Source: Cystobacter fuscus DSM 2262 (GTDB lineage Bacteria; Myxococcota; Myxococcia; Myxococcales; Myxococcaceae). Taken from it: a stretch of DNA of 64,000 nucleotides. Position numbers and translations under genes: made by a program. Location of the stretch: contig NZ_ANAH02000015.1 of NCBI RefSeq assembly GCF_000335475.2, positions 248,001 to 312,000 of the forward strand, written 5' to 3'. The notes beneath the pieces are model-generated. The model was not told where the DNA came from, made no database searches, and saw only the letters and a list, made by a program, of their open reading frames with translations. How positions within the stretch are numbered: position 1 is the stretch's first letter; the number at the start of each line of letters is the position of its first letter. This document shows, piece by piece, positions 1 to 8,503 of the stretch.

Positions 1-1
1 C

Positions 2-736
2 GCGAGCCATGACGACCTGGGACCGGGTCTCGGGCGTCTCTACGAGGCGTGGCACACGGACACGGGAGCCCCGGTGCTGCTGTTGCGGCCCGGTGGCGAC
101 GTGAACTGGCAACCCGAGGGCCCCTGGCGGGTCCAGCTCTTCTTCGACCCGAACTGGTCCTCCGTCGTGGTGAAGGTGGAGCAGGCGCCCGCCCCGCTCG
201 ATGTCTCGGACCTGGCCAACCTCCTCGTGATGACCACCGCGGCGGTCACGCGGGTGGAGGACAATCCCCAGGTGCGCGCCCACCTCGCCGCCTCGCGCGG
301 GGGAGATGCGAAGCCCTCGGCGCCGCACACGGGCCGCAAGTCTGTCTTCAGGCAAGAAATAGCGCTCGCGGGTCTCGCCATGCTCTCACTGGGGCTGGGC
401 GTCTGGCTGTACCTCGAGAAGCATCCCAACACTCCACCTCAGCCCACGGCCAGCCTGGATTCCGAGGTCCGCTCCCCGAAGAAGGCAGTGTACTTCATCG
501 ACTCGGAAGAGTCCGGTGCAACCGCCATTGCCTATCCCTTGCCAGAGAAGCCATTCCAGAATCAGTTGATCCCGCCCTGCAATGTCAAAAAACGAGGGGA
601 AGTGGCAATCAACAATGGGTGTTGGGTGGCGCTCGAACAGCGTCCTCCGTGCGAGGACGATCACGCCGAGTACAAGGGCAAGTGCTACCTGCCCGTCGCG
701 CGGAAGGACCGTCCGCCCCAATCCGCCCAACCCTGA
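2..736 (+). CDS. C-terminal part of a single-pass membrane protein (5' end outside window)
   Basis: The frame is open from the first complete codon of the window, so the true start lies upstream and only about 244 residues are visible. The N-terminal half (ending near nt 300) is a soluble domain rich in aromatic and charged residues. A single hydrophobic segment follows at nt 361-415 (ALAGLAMLSLGLGVWLYL), and then a roughly 100-residue tail with four Cys (PPC, GCW, PPCED, GKCYL) that would lie outside the cytoplasm. In myxobacteria this tail layout often belongs to proteins whose upstream part is a Ser/Thr kinase or kinase-like domain, but no kinase motif lies inside the window, so that link is only inference. 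The next gene is on the opposite strand and convergent. Confidence 0.75.
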   Translation, partial: ASHDDLGPGLGRLYEAWHTDTGAPVLLLRPGGDVNWQPEGPWRVQLFFDPNWSSVVVKVEQAPAPLDVSDLANLLVMTTAAVTRVEDNPQVRAHLAASRGGDAKPSAPHTGRKSVFRQEIALAGLAMLSLGLGVWLYLEKHPNTPPQPTASLDSEVRSPKKAVYFIDSEESGATAIAYPLPEKPFQNQLIPPCNVKKRGEVAINNGCWVALEQRPPCEDDHAEYKGKCYLPVARKDRPPQSAQP

Positions 737-871
737 GGTCACTTCCGCTCGCTCGGCAGACGATTCGAGCGTGTGCTCTGGGCAAGGTGCCACGCGGCCA
801 GGGCAACGCTCCTCCGTTGCCCCGGCCGCTTGAGCATCAAGGCTGTCGTGCGCCCTGCTCAGCAGCGGTCA

Positions 872-1417
872 TCACAGCGCATCGCGAACGAGCACGAAGG
901 ACCAGTGGTCGCTCCCGAGGCCCGGGTTGTCGATGCTTCCCGTCACCACCAGCTGGTTCTGCGGGCCGGCGTAGCACACGACGTTCTGCAACTGCAGCCA
1001 GCTGCCGCTCCAGGTGACGGAGCGGAGCCAGAAGCTTCCGCCGCGCGCGACCCACAGGGAGGTGCGGTCCTCGTCGCCGTTGCCACGGTCGGTGAACACC
1101 TCGGTGAAATCCCCCGTGAACACGTCCGACGTCGCGTTGTACCCGAGCGCGAACGTCGCGCTCTGGGGGGCCGCCGGCGTGTGAAGCGGAGTCGTCTCGA
1201 TCTGATAGCCCTGCGCCATCGCGAAGTGCGTGAAGCCGAGGGCTCCACGGGCGGTCACGGCCGACCCGATACCCAGGACCCGCCTGCCGTCGGACCGCGA
1301 GGCGTTCAGGAAGGAATCGACGCGGGTCCCGCACGCAATGGGCGCGCTCGCGTACGCAGGTGCCGCGGACAGGACAATGGCCAGAGCAACACCCGAAATG
1401 CTCGATACGACGTTCAT
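872..1417 (-). CDS. Secreted protein of unknown function
   Basis: Codes for 181 residues. The start at 1417 is chosen because a GGAGG ribosome site sits 7-8 nt upstream and the protein then opens with a clean signal peptide (MNVVSSISGVALAIVLSAAP, cleavage after AYA). A longer reading to 1504 has no such support. The mature part has two Cys and many Gly, Ser, Thr and aromatic residues typical of an extracellular beta-rich fold (repeated SFWLRSVTWSGSWLQLQN-like strands). I do not recognise the family. It stands alone, convergent with the gene ending at 736 and divergent from the region at 1420-1860. Confidence 0.75.
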   Translation of the reverse strand: MNVVSSISGVALAIVLSAAPAYASAPIACGTRVDSFLNASRSDGRRVLGIGSAVTARGALGFTHFAMAQGYQIETTPLHTPAAPQSATFALGYNATSDVFTGDFTEVFTDRGNGDEDRTSLWVARGGSFWLRSVTWSGSWLQLQNVVCYAGPQNQLVVTGSIDNPGLGSDHWSFVLVRDAL

Positions 1418-1540
1418 GTGGACTTCCTCCAAATATTTCATCGAAACTGGATGGAACCGCACTCTCACCGAGGACCCACGCGCCCCCCCTCGAGGACGAC
1501 CCATCGACTCGTGGGTACCGGTGGAGTGGGCGCTTCATAC

Positions 1541-1620
1541 GTTGGCCGCGTGATGGGCGCGTGACGGGCCGTGGCCTCGTGACGTTGGCCCGAGTGATGG
1601 GCGCGTGACCGGGGCGTGGG
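1541..1620. repeat. Two tandem copies of a ~43-bp GC-rich unit
   Basis: The unit beginning GTTGGCC at 1541 recurs at 1584. Both copies share the core GTGATGGGCGCGTGAC and the following GGG..CGTGG stretch. The second copy is slightly shorter and imperfect. It lies in the 440-bp non-genic interval between the secreted protein (start 1417) and the lipoprotein gene at 1861, directly before a decayed coding remnant, so it may mark a past rearrangement. Confidence 0.6.
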
Positions 1621-1626
1621 CGAACA

Positions 1627-1803
1627 GATGGCGGCTACGAGGAACTCATTCCGGTGGAGTTCGTCGCCGAGTTGCCCAAGGCGCCCACCGGCAAGGTGCA
1701 GGACTCCAAGCCACGCACCGGCGGGATTCCTGAGAGAATTCCAAGGTCCCACAGGCCCACGGCCGTGGAACGGCGGGTCCTTCGTTCCGAGCATCCTGAT
1801 TAA
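1627..1803 (+). pseudogene. Remnant of the C-terminus of an AMP-dependent (acyl-CoA) synthetase
   Basis: In this frame the translation contains PVEFVAELPKAPTGKV, a near match to the A10 motif of adenylate-forming enzymes (hydrophobic, F, V, x, E, L, P, K, T/A, x, T, G, K, I/V, with the catalytic Lys of the C-terminal subdomain). Frame continuity ends at TAA 1801-1803. Nothing upstream resembles the rest of an adenylation domain; tandem repeats begin instead. The fragment is therefore read as a leftover of a deleted or displaced gene. Only about 30 residues support the call. Confidence 0.5.
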
Positions 1804-1860
1804 GCGGCTTTGTCCAAGCTTCCTTGACAACCTGGATGTTGGTTTGTACTCCTATTCGGA

Positions 1861-3738
1861 ATGAATGCGAGACGAGCGAATGGGTTGTTGCTGGCGGTGT
1901 CCCTAGCGGTCAACGTGGCGGGCTGCGTGGAGCAGGATGAATCCATGCATCCGCCCCCCTCGGAACCAGCGGGCGAGACGACACAAGCGGTCGTCTCGCA
2001 GGGGATCAAGGACAAGGTCATCGCCGGTTACCAGGGGTGGTTCTCGGCCTATGGTGACGGGTCGCCGGTCGAGCGGTGGTACCACTGGTCGGGGGGAACC
2101 TACCGGTCCAACCAGGGAATGCCCGCTCCGGGTTATCAGAGCTTCGATTTGTACCCGGACATCTCGGAGTACCCGCCCGGGTCGCTCTTCCAGACCGGCT
2201 ATGCGCCGCTTGGGAACGGAGCGCCAGCGAAGCTGTTCTCCTCGTACTCGGCGGACGTCGTGAACAAGCATTTCCAGTGGATGCAGCAGTACGGCATCGA
2301 CGGGGCCGCGGTGCAGCGGTTCATGACGACGGATGGCGTGTTCATGGCGCATCGCAACAGTGTCGCCACCAAGGTGAAGACCGCCGCCGAGGCGACCGGA
2401 CGCCTCTTCTATATCATGTATGACATTTCCGGCATGGACGATGCCACCTTCGTCCAGATGATCAAGGACGACTGGACGAAGACGATCGTCGGCCAGCTCC
2501 AACTCACCGCCTCCCCCCGCTACGCGGTGCAGGATGGAAAACCGGTGGTGGCCATCTGGGGGGTGGGCTTCACGGACCGGTCGAACTCCGCGGCACGCTC
2601 CGCGGAGCTCATCGACTGGTTCCGCGCCCAGGGCACCTATGTCATTGGAGGAGTGCCGACGAACTGGCGCACCAGCAGCGGAGACTCGAAGCCGGGCTTC
2701 ACCGAGGTGTACAAGAAGTTCCACATGATTTCTCCGTGGACCGTCGGGCGCTACAAGCACGACGTGGAGATCGACAGCTACAAGGACACCCACGTCATTC
2801 CCGACCGCGACTACTGCGCCACCCACGGCATGGCCTACCAGCCGGTCCTGTTCCCCGGCTTCGCCTGGTACAACTGGAACGGCGGGCCGAAGAACGAGAT
2901 CCCCCGGCGCGGGGGTGCGTTCCTGTGGAAGCAGGCCTTCAACATCCGCAGCGCGGGCATCCCCGCGGCCTACATCGCCATGTTCGACGAGTACGACGAG
3001 GGAACGGCCATCGCGAAGGCGGCCGAGGACTCGTCGATGACGCCCACCAACCAGTACTTCCTCACGCTGAGCTCCGACGGCATCTACATCTCCTCCGACT
3101 TCTACCTGCGCCTGGCGGGCAAGGCGACGCGGATGATCGAAGGGCTCGATGCGCTCACGCCGACCGTGCCCATCCCCTACACGAACGGACCCGTCTGGTT
3201 CCGCACGGGCGGGGAGGAAACGGATGCCGCGCTCACGTGGAGCAACACCATCGACCCGACGGGAGGGGGAAGCGTGGGGGTGACAGGCCCTGGAGGCACC
3301 GGTAGCGTCGGGTTCGGCGTCGTCTCGGGCGAACGCGCCCACGGCGGAAGCAGGGCCCTGCGCATCTCCGGGCGCGATACCGCGGCCACGGGCTCCTTCG
3401 CGTACTTCAAGGCCTACGACGTCCACATCCCGGTGCAGGCCTCGACCCAGCTCTCCTTCTGGACCTACCCACAGAACAGCCTGTCCCAGCACGTGACCGT
3501 GGATCTCATCATGACGGACGGCACGTCCCTCCGGGACTCGGGCGCGACGGACGTCAACGGCCTCGGCATGCACCCGGGAGCCAGCCGCGGCACCGTCAAC
3601 GCGTGGACGCAGACGAAGTCCCGGATCGGTCAGTGGCTCGCCGGCAAGACGATCGACAGGATCTTGATCACCTACGACTACGGCCCCCTGACGGGTGACT
3701 TCGTCGGGTACGTCGACGACATCGAGATCAGCAACTAG
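1861..3738 (+). CDS. Secreted lipoprotein glycoside hydrolase, GH99/GH71-like
   Basis: 625 residues. The N-terminus is a lipoprotein signal with lipobox VAGC near residue 21, so export and membrane anchoring are expected. From about residue 48 (KDKVIAGYQGWFSAYGDG) to 440 the sequence has the hallmarks of the GH99/GH71-like TIM-barrel glycosidases: an opening YQGWF motif, HFQWMQQYGIDG, and the FDEYDEGTAI block whose acidic residues sit where these families keep catalytic or binding carboxylates. Residues ~465-625 form a galactose-binding-like jelly roll ending in VGYVDDIEIS, a likely carbohydrate-binding module. Likely role: hydrolysis of alpha-mannan-like or other polysaccharide outside the cell; substrate not determinable. 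No strong ribosome site precedes the ATG. It is monocistronic, with a GC-rich inverted repeat just after the stop. Confidence 0.85.
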   Translation: MNARRANGLLLAVSLAVNVAGCVEQDESMHPPPSEPAGETTQAVVSQGIKDKVIAGYQGWFSAYGDGSPVERWYHWSGGTYRSNQGMPAPGYQSFDLYPDISEYPPGSLFQTGYAPLGNGAPAKLFSSYSADVVNKHFQWMQQYGIDGAAVQRFMTTDGVFMAHRNSVATKVKTAAEATGRLFYIMYDISGMDDATFVQMIKDDWTKTIVGQLQLTASPRYAVQDGKPVVAIWGVGFTDRSNSAARSAELIDWFRAQGTYVIGGVPTNWRTSSGDSKPGFTEVYKKFHMISPWTVGRYKHDVEIDSYKDTHVIPDRDYCATHGMAYQPVLFPGFAWYNWNGGPKNEIPRRGGAFLWKQAFNIRSAGIPAAYIAMFDEYDEGTAIAKAAEDSSMTPTNQYFLTLSSDGIYISSDFYLRLAGKATRMIEGLDALTPTVPIPYTNGPVWFRTGGEETDAALTWSNTIDPTGGGSVGVTGPGGTGSVGFGVVSGERAHGGSRALRISGRDTAATGSFAYFKAYDVHIPVQASTQLSFWTYPQNSLSQHVTVDLIMTDGTSLRDSGATDVNGLGMHPGASRGTVNAWTQTKSRIGQWLAGKTIDRILITYDYGPLTGDFVGYVDDIEISN

Positions 3739-3757
3739 GCCCGGGTGGGTGCGAGGG

Positions 3758-3786
3758 CCGGGGGGCCCCCGGAAGGAGCCCCCCGG
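3758..3786. terminator. GC-rich inverted repeat between convergent genes
   Basis: Arms CCGGGGGG (3758-3765) and CCCCCCGG (3779-3786) with a 13-nt loop lie between the stop of the glycosidase (3738) and the stop of the convergent gene (3811). The position suits a bidirectional terminator, but there is no T run on either side. Confidence 0.4.
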
Positions 3787-3810
3787 AAGGTGTCAAACAC
3801 CTCGTACAGC

Positions 3811-4293
3811 TCAGGGCTCGGGGAAGCCGCCGCGCACCCACTCGTTGGCGACGTCTCTGTTGAACTTGAAGTTCACGGGCACGCGATGCTTCGCGACGGT
3901 CGCGCCCGCGTCGTCGACGGCGGAGAGCAGCGCGTGGGGCTCATACTCATCGGCCACGAGCTCGAGCCGAACCTCGTACCAGCGGCCCTCCCAGGCGATG
4001 GAGAGCTTCTTGGTCATGGCCTGTTCGCGCTGTCGCGCGGAGCGGTCGAGGACCTCCGAGGCCGTTTTCACGAAGGTCGCGAACGCCGTCGCATCGAAGG
4101 GCTTGGGGTTCTTCTTGTCGCGGCCCATCACCCACGGACTGATGAGGACGGGCTCGGCGAGCCCCTGCTTGCGGATTTCCACGGCCCAGCCGTCGTCCTC
4201 CTCGTTCTTGATGACCCTGGCCGTCCAGCCGTTCTTCCGCCAGAACGTGGGCTCCATGACTTCGGGCTCGGCAGGCGTGCGCTCGTCGCTCAT
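3811..4293 (-). CDS. Conserved hypothetical cytoplasmic protein
   Basis: 160 residues, no signal peptide or membrane segment, charged and Trp-containing (FWRKNGWTARVIKNEEDDGW near residue 17). The start is supported by GAGGAACGCCC immediately before the ATG. The central helix (residues ~65-95, rich in Lys, Arg and Gln) is followed by a beta-rich end. I do not recognise a named domain. It stands alone, convergent with the glycosidase gene and divergent from the secreted protein gene at 4447. Confidence 0.75.
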   Translation of the reverse strand: MSDERTPAEPEVMEPTFWRKNGWTARVIKNEEDDGWAVEIRKQGLAEPVLISPWVMGRDKKNPKPFDATAFATFVKTASEVLDRSARQREQAMTKKLSIAWEGRWYEVRLELVADEYEPHALLSAVDDAGATVAKHRVPVNFKFNRDVANEWVRGGFPEP

Positions 4294-4446
4294 GGGCGTT
4301 CCTCATACCCTTCGATTGCCATTTTCTCCGCATCATTTTCCACCTCGATGGCTCATCTCGTATGGACAGGGGGGCGACCCGGGTCTCGGGGAGGTGCCCA
4401 CTTTGTCCGTTAACGAGTCCAACGAAGCTCGAGCTGGAGTTCGAGG

Positions 4447-5400
4447 ATGATGAAACGGAAGATTCCCACGGCGGCACTCTTCATTCTGTGCTTCTTCGCA
4501 GCCAACTCCGCCTGGGCCCAGGCGCGGGTGTTCAATTTCACGGTGCCCGACACCATCACGGACCCGCTCAGCGGTTTCCAGGTCGAGTACACCCTGGGTG
4601 GGAGCAACTATGGTGTGGGCGCCGCCTACTCCGAACTGCGGTTCTATATCTCGGCCAGTCCGAATGGGAGCACCGGCGTGGCGCTCCTGTACTCGACGGG
4701 GGTCCACCTGAGCGGCACCGGGTGGGGACCCTATTATCCCCCTTCAGGGAAGCAGACGCGGACCATCACCCGGGGGAGCATACCCGCGAGCACGGTATCG
4801 TTGCTGGAGAACATCGCGGCGGCCTGCACACCTCAGACCTGGTACATCCTGGCGGAGCTGGGTTGGAGTGGCTACAAGTATGACGATACGGTGATGGGCA
4901 CCACCAAGCAGCCCGACTTCTACTTCATCGGTGGAACGATCAGCCCAGCGGCAATCCAGCCGGGCGGCACCACGAACATCTCCTTCGACCTGCATACGCG
5001 GTGTCCCGCGAGTTCCGAGTCGGCGGTGGGCATCTACCTGGCCGATGCCAACTACCAACTGCTGTCCTTCATTGGGGCGGTCAATATCGCGAGTGGGGCG
5101 GGGACATCCACGCTGCCCCCCACGGCCATCACGTTCTCTCCGTACATGCCCACGGGCACCTACCACATCGTGCTGTTCGCCGATGAGTATGGGTCTATTG
5201 CCGAGAGCAACGAGGACAACAATGTTGGCGCCTTCCAGCTGGATGTGAAGGGGAGCGCGCTGGTGGCCGCTGACAGTGAGGGAGGCCAGTTGGAGCCGGA
5301 GCTCCAGCCTCCGTTCGCTCCCAAGACGGCGCTTTACAAGCTCGGGTCTGGCGCACCTGACAACTACGTGCGGAAGTTCGACTACGCGCCGGAGCGCTGA
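4447..5400 (+). CDS. Secreted protein with a CARDB-like beta-sandwich domain
   Basis: 317 residues. It has a clear Sec signal peptide (MMKRKIPTAALFILCFFAAN, cleavage after SAWA). The mature protein is beta-rich. Residues ~165-275 read like a CARDB/Ig-type adhesion domain (ISPAAIQPGGTTNISFDL and later YGSIAESNEDNNVGAFQLDV, the NEDNN turn being typical of CARDB). The first half repeats similar strands, so there may be two domains. Probably cell-surface or extracellular matrix. The start is preceded by a purine-rich GGAG stretch. It is followed after 41-107 bp by the next plus-strand gene and could be cotranscribed with it. Confidence 0.75.
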   Translation: MMKRKIPTAALFILCFFAANSAWAQARVFNFTVPDTITDPLSGFQVEYTLGGSNYGVGAAYSELRFYISASPNGSTGVALLYSTGVHLSGTGWGPYYPPSGKQTRTITRGSIPASTVSLLENIAAACTPQTWYILAELGWSGYKYDDTVMGTTKQPDFYFIGGTISPAAIQPGGTTNISFDLHTRCPASSESAVGIYLADANYQLLSFIGAVNIASGAGTSTLPPTAITFSPYMPTGTYHIVLFADEYGSIAESNEDNNVGAFQLDVKGSALVAADSEGGQLEPELQPPFAPKTALYKLGSGAPDNYVRKFDYAPER

Positions 5401-5507
5401 GCCGAGGCGAGCCGCGCGCTCCCAGGGACGGCGCGCTCGGCGTGTTCTTCACCTCGGAGAGGTACTGGGCAGCTGGATACGGACGGTGGTCGCGCTATGA
5501 AGACACG

Positions 5508-6296
5508 ATGAGTCCAGCACGAGGAGAAGGTGTGGGGTTTGTCGGCGACTGGTCCACGCGAATCGTCACCCTCGCCCTGCCGCGTCCGAGCGTGGAGCGG
5601 ATGCTCGCCCGCGAGCCGCGCCTGGGGCGAGATCTGGAGTTGCTGCCCCAAGGGCTGACTCCCGAGGGGAGCCACCCCGTGCTGTTCTCCTTCGGCACGC
5701 TCCACCGCTCGCGCATGAGCTGGTCTTCCGCGTCCTCCTCCTCGCTAACGTACGAGGAGATGGCCGTGGTGGTGCCCTTCGTGGCCTCGCGGCGGCGGTC
5801 GGCGCGCACGGGCACGCCGCTCCCGTGGGTGTATCTGCCCCGGCTGTTCCTCAATGCCACCGTGCCCACGGTGGGGGGATGGCTGTACTGGGGCTTCAAC
5901 AAGGTCCTGGCGCGCATCGGCGACACACAGGAGGATCCGGGGCGCTATGACGTCCGCTCGCTCGTGGCCGGGACTCCCCTGCTCTCCTTGCGGTGGGAGG
6001 CACCCGCGCAGCCCTACCAGCCCGTCTCCGAGGTGCCTGCCTTCCAGGCCATGCAGGAGATCCACGAGCAGTCCCTGCTCGGCACGGTGGGTCCGCTGCT
6101 GACGTCCGCGCCGTGGACGAAGGATTGGAGCCAGGGCACCGTCCGCGGCCTGTCGGCGGAGCTGCGGATCTCCGCTCCGTTCGTCCCCGGACTCGAGCCG
6201 GGACATCACACCTGTGCGCCGTTGGGACCGGAGCATGTCCTGGGCGCCTACCAATTGCGCGTCCCCTTCGTGCTCTCCCTCCCCCAGCTGGAGTGA
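5508..6296 (+). CDS. Acetoacetate decarboxylase-like protein
   Basis: 262 residues from ATG 5508; an in-frame GTG at 5442 would add 22 residues, and neither start has a convincing ribosome site. The core (EMAVVVPFVASR, VYLPRLFLNATVPTVGG, YWGFNKVLARIG) follows the acetoacetate decarboxylase superfamily, where the GFPKK-type loop carries the Schiff-base Lys. Here the Lys is residue 132, in GFNKVLARI. The opposing Arg/Glu set that tunes this Lys cannot be confirmed by eye, so true decarboxylase activity is uncertain; many relatives are lyases or dehydratases of secondary metabolism. Cytoplasmic, with no signal sequence. The C-terminus is rich in Pro and His. Confidence 0.65.
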   Translation: MSPARGEGVGFVGDWSTRIVTLALPRPSVERMLAREPRLGRDLELLPQGLTPEGSHPVLFSFGTLHRSRMSWSSASSSSLTYEEMAVVVPFVASRRRSARTGTPLPWVYLPRLFLNATVPTVGGWLYWGFNKVLARIGDTQEDPGRYDVRSLVAGTPLLSLRWEAPAQPYQPVSEVPAFQAMQEIHEQSLLGTVGPLLTSAPWTKDWSQGTVRGLSAELRISAPFVPGLEPGHHTCAPLGPEHVLGAYQLRVPFVLSLPQLE

Positions 6297-6361
6297 CCGC
6301 GCTCCCGTGATGGGGGTTAACGTGCCAGGCGAGCACTTCAGCTCTGGGAGACAACTGACAC

Positions 6362-8380
6362 ATGCGAAAATCCAAGTTCGTCCTGACGGCAGTGTCCGCC
6401 GCCCTCCTCGCGATCGCTTGCGGTGGCGGCACCCCGCCGGGCGCTGGCAATCCTCCCGGGACGGAGCGCCCCGTGGACCCGGCCGTGCTCGCGGCACAGC
6501 CCAAAGCCTCGAACACGCCGATGGACGAGATCGTCACCCAGCAACTGCTGCCGACGATTGAGCACCTGTTCGACCAGGTGCGCGCGCAGGGACTGGACAC
6601 GGAACTGCAGGGCGTGAAGGTCTTCGCTCCGAACAGCGGCGACAAGTTCCTGCCGGGCAAGGTGGCCATCGGGTTCTCGTACCTGCTGCTCAACGCATCG
6701 CCTTCGGACGCCAGGTACCAGACCTACCTCGACGGCTACCGCGCGATCTCCGACATGACGATCAACGTGACGAACGAGACCTGGGGCATCTACTACTACC
6801 TCTCGGCCCTCTGGAAGCTCAAGAAGGCGGGCCACCTCGACGGCGAGAACCCGGCCGTCAGCGCCGCCACCCTGGACAAGCTCAAGACCCGGCTCGACTG
6901 GCGCACCTTCGTCAACCCCGATTACTCGTTGATCAATCTGCCGACCAACTACTACGGCGTCGCTTTCAGCGTGGCACGTCTGCGCTACCTGCTCGGCTGG
7001 GAAGGCCCCGAGGCCAGCGAGGCCCTGCTGCAGAAGATGATCAACCACTACAAGACCTTCTCGGCCTTTGGCTTCTCGGACGAAACCGATGGCAGCGGCC
7101 GCTTCGACCGCTACAGCATCCTGCTCATCGGCGAGATCGTGCAGCGGCTGATCGAGACCGACATGCAGGTCTCGCCCGAGGATCTGGCCGCGCTCAAGGG
7201 CTGGCTGCGCCAGTCAGTGGATGTCATCAAGCTGCGCTTGAACCCGGCGGGCAACGGCATCGACTACGGCCGCAGCCTGAGCGCCTACGCGGACACGTCC
7301 TTCGCCGAGGTGCTCTCGGCGGCCGCGCACATGAACGTGCTGACGGCCGAGGAAAAGGACATCGCCTACGCCTTCGCGACACGCATCACGGCGAAGTACA
7401 CCGAGTTCTGGTACGACGCCGAGACCGGGTCGCTCAACATGTGGGACAAGGGCCGCCGCACTGATGGCTACCGCGGCAAGGCGCGCATCCTGGGCGAGAA
7501 CCTGAGCCTGTCGCACCAGTTGCTCTACACCAACAACCTCTGGAAGCTCAGCGGCCATGCACAGAAGCCGCCGGTGTCGACCCGCGCCTTCATCGACTAC
7601 CTGGACACGTTGCCGCGCACGGCGCTCACCCGGTTCGCCGGCTTCGACGGGCAGTCCGCCACCTACGACCGCGGCCTGGTCACCTACCGCGACGGCCTGC
7701 GCATCATCAGTCTGCCGGTGGTCAACGGCGCGGCCACCTACCACCGCACCAATCCGTACTTCGCGATCCCGTATTCGTACAACATGCTCTCCGGTGTGGC
7801 CGACACGCAATGGCCGCAGTTGCAGCCGATGTTCACCCTGGCCGATACGAGCACGGGCACCCCACAGGCGCTGATTCCCGCGGCGTACCAGAAGAACCTG
7901 CGGACGCAGGAGTCCGCGGACGGCAAGGTGCTGCGGGTGAGCTACGAGCAGGACGCCATGGACCGGGTGACCGGCACCGGCAGCGGTGGCTCGCCCTTCA
8001 AGGACAAACGCATCACCTCCACCACCACCTACACCTTCGAACCTGGCCAGATCACACGCGAGGACACCTACACACCCGATGGCGCCCTGAGCCTGTCGAA
8101 GATCGAGATGGAGTTCGGCTCGTTCTCCGACGGCGTGAGCACCAGCGGCGACAAGCGCTTCAGCTACGCCAGCGGCGATGTCTACGCCTTCGAGGTGGAA
8201 GGCCTGCGAGACTGCACCGTGGCCGACGTGCGCGGCGACGCGAACTACAACACGCCCGTCGGTGCGCTCAAGACCAGCATCCGCTGCTCCACGCCGGCCC
8301 AGACCTTCAGCACGCCGCTGACCATCAAGTGGCTGCTGAAATACCACTCGCCCGGCGTGGCTTCGCTCGCGCCGCACTGA
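6362..8380 (+). CDS. Large lipoprotein, possible polysaccharide-degrading enzyme
   Basis: 672 residues. The N-terminus MRKSKFVLTAVSAALLAIAC is a lipoprotein signal with Cys 20 as the lipidation site, followed by a Gly/Pro linker. Residues ~50-400 are alpha-helical with many Tyr, Trp and Asn (NETWGIYYYLSALWKL, NYYGVAFSVARLRYLLGW, YGRSLSAYADTSFAEVLSAA), resembling an alpha/alpha toroid as in polysaccharide lyases, heparinases and DUF2264-type proteins. The C-terminal third is beta-rich (ITSTTTYTFEPGQITREDTY). The toroid plus beta-sandwich layout is common in lyases, but I see no diagnostic catalytic motif, so function is inferred only. A GGGAG ribosome site lies 10-11 nt before the ATG. Convergent with the coiled-coil gene. 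Confidence 0.75.
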   Translation: MRKSKFVLTAVSAALLAIACGGGTPPGAGNPPGTERPVDPAVLAAQPKASNTPMDEIVTQQLLPTIEHLFDQVRAQGLDTELQGVKVFAPNSGDKFLPGKVAIGFSYLLLNASPSDARYQTYLDGYRAISDMTINVTNETWGIYYYLSALWKLKKAGHLDGENPAVSAATLDKLKTRLDWRTFVNPDYSLINLPTNYYGVAFSVARLRYLLGWEGPEASEALLQKMINHYKTFSAFGFSDETDGSGRFDRYSILLIGEIVQRLIETDMQVSPEDLAALKGWLRQSVDVIKLRLNPAGNGIDYGRSLSAYADTSFAEVLSAAAHMNVLTAEEKDIAYAFATRITAKYTEFWYDAETGSLNMWDKGRRTDGYRGKARILGENLSLSHQLLYTNNLWKLSGHAQKPPVSTRAFIDYLDTLPRTALTRFAGFDGQSATYDRGLVTYRDGLRIISLPVVNGAATYHRTNPYFAIPYSYNMLSGVADTQWPQLQPMFTLADTSTGTPQALIPAAYQKNLRTQESADGKVLRVSYEQDAMDRVTGTGSGGSPFKDKRITSTTTYTFEPGQITREDTYTPDGALSLSKIEMEFGSFSDGVSTSGDKRFSYASGDVYAFEVEGLRDCTVADVRGDANYNTPVGALKTSIRCSTPAQTFSTPLTIKWLLKYHSPGVASLAPH

Positions 8381-8418
8381 GTGTCAACCCTCCACTCGGA
8401 GCTCCTGCTCGCGACGCT

Positions 8419-8436
8419 CCCGCCGAGGGCGGCGGG
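8419..8436. terminator. Short GC hairpin between convergent genes
   Basis: CCCGCCG (8419-8425), loop AGGG, CGGCGGG (8430-8436): a perfect 7-bp stem between the stops at 8380 (+) and 8504 (-). The position suits termination; no U-tract is present. Confidence 0.35.
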
Positions 8437-8503
8437 GGCGCCGCTGTTGGGTCACCTGGCCCCGAGCATCGACCTCATGGAGCCGCACCCAGGACAGGCA
8501 GAC

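Noticed and set aside
1627-1803. A biosynthetic gene cluster suggested by the adenylation motif
   Set aside because: No ketosynthase, carrier, condensation or thioesterase motif occurs anywhere in the window; only a short remnant is present.
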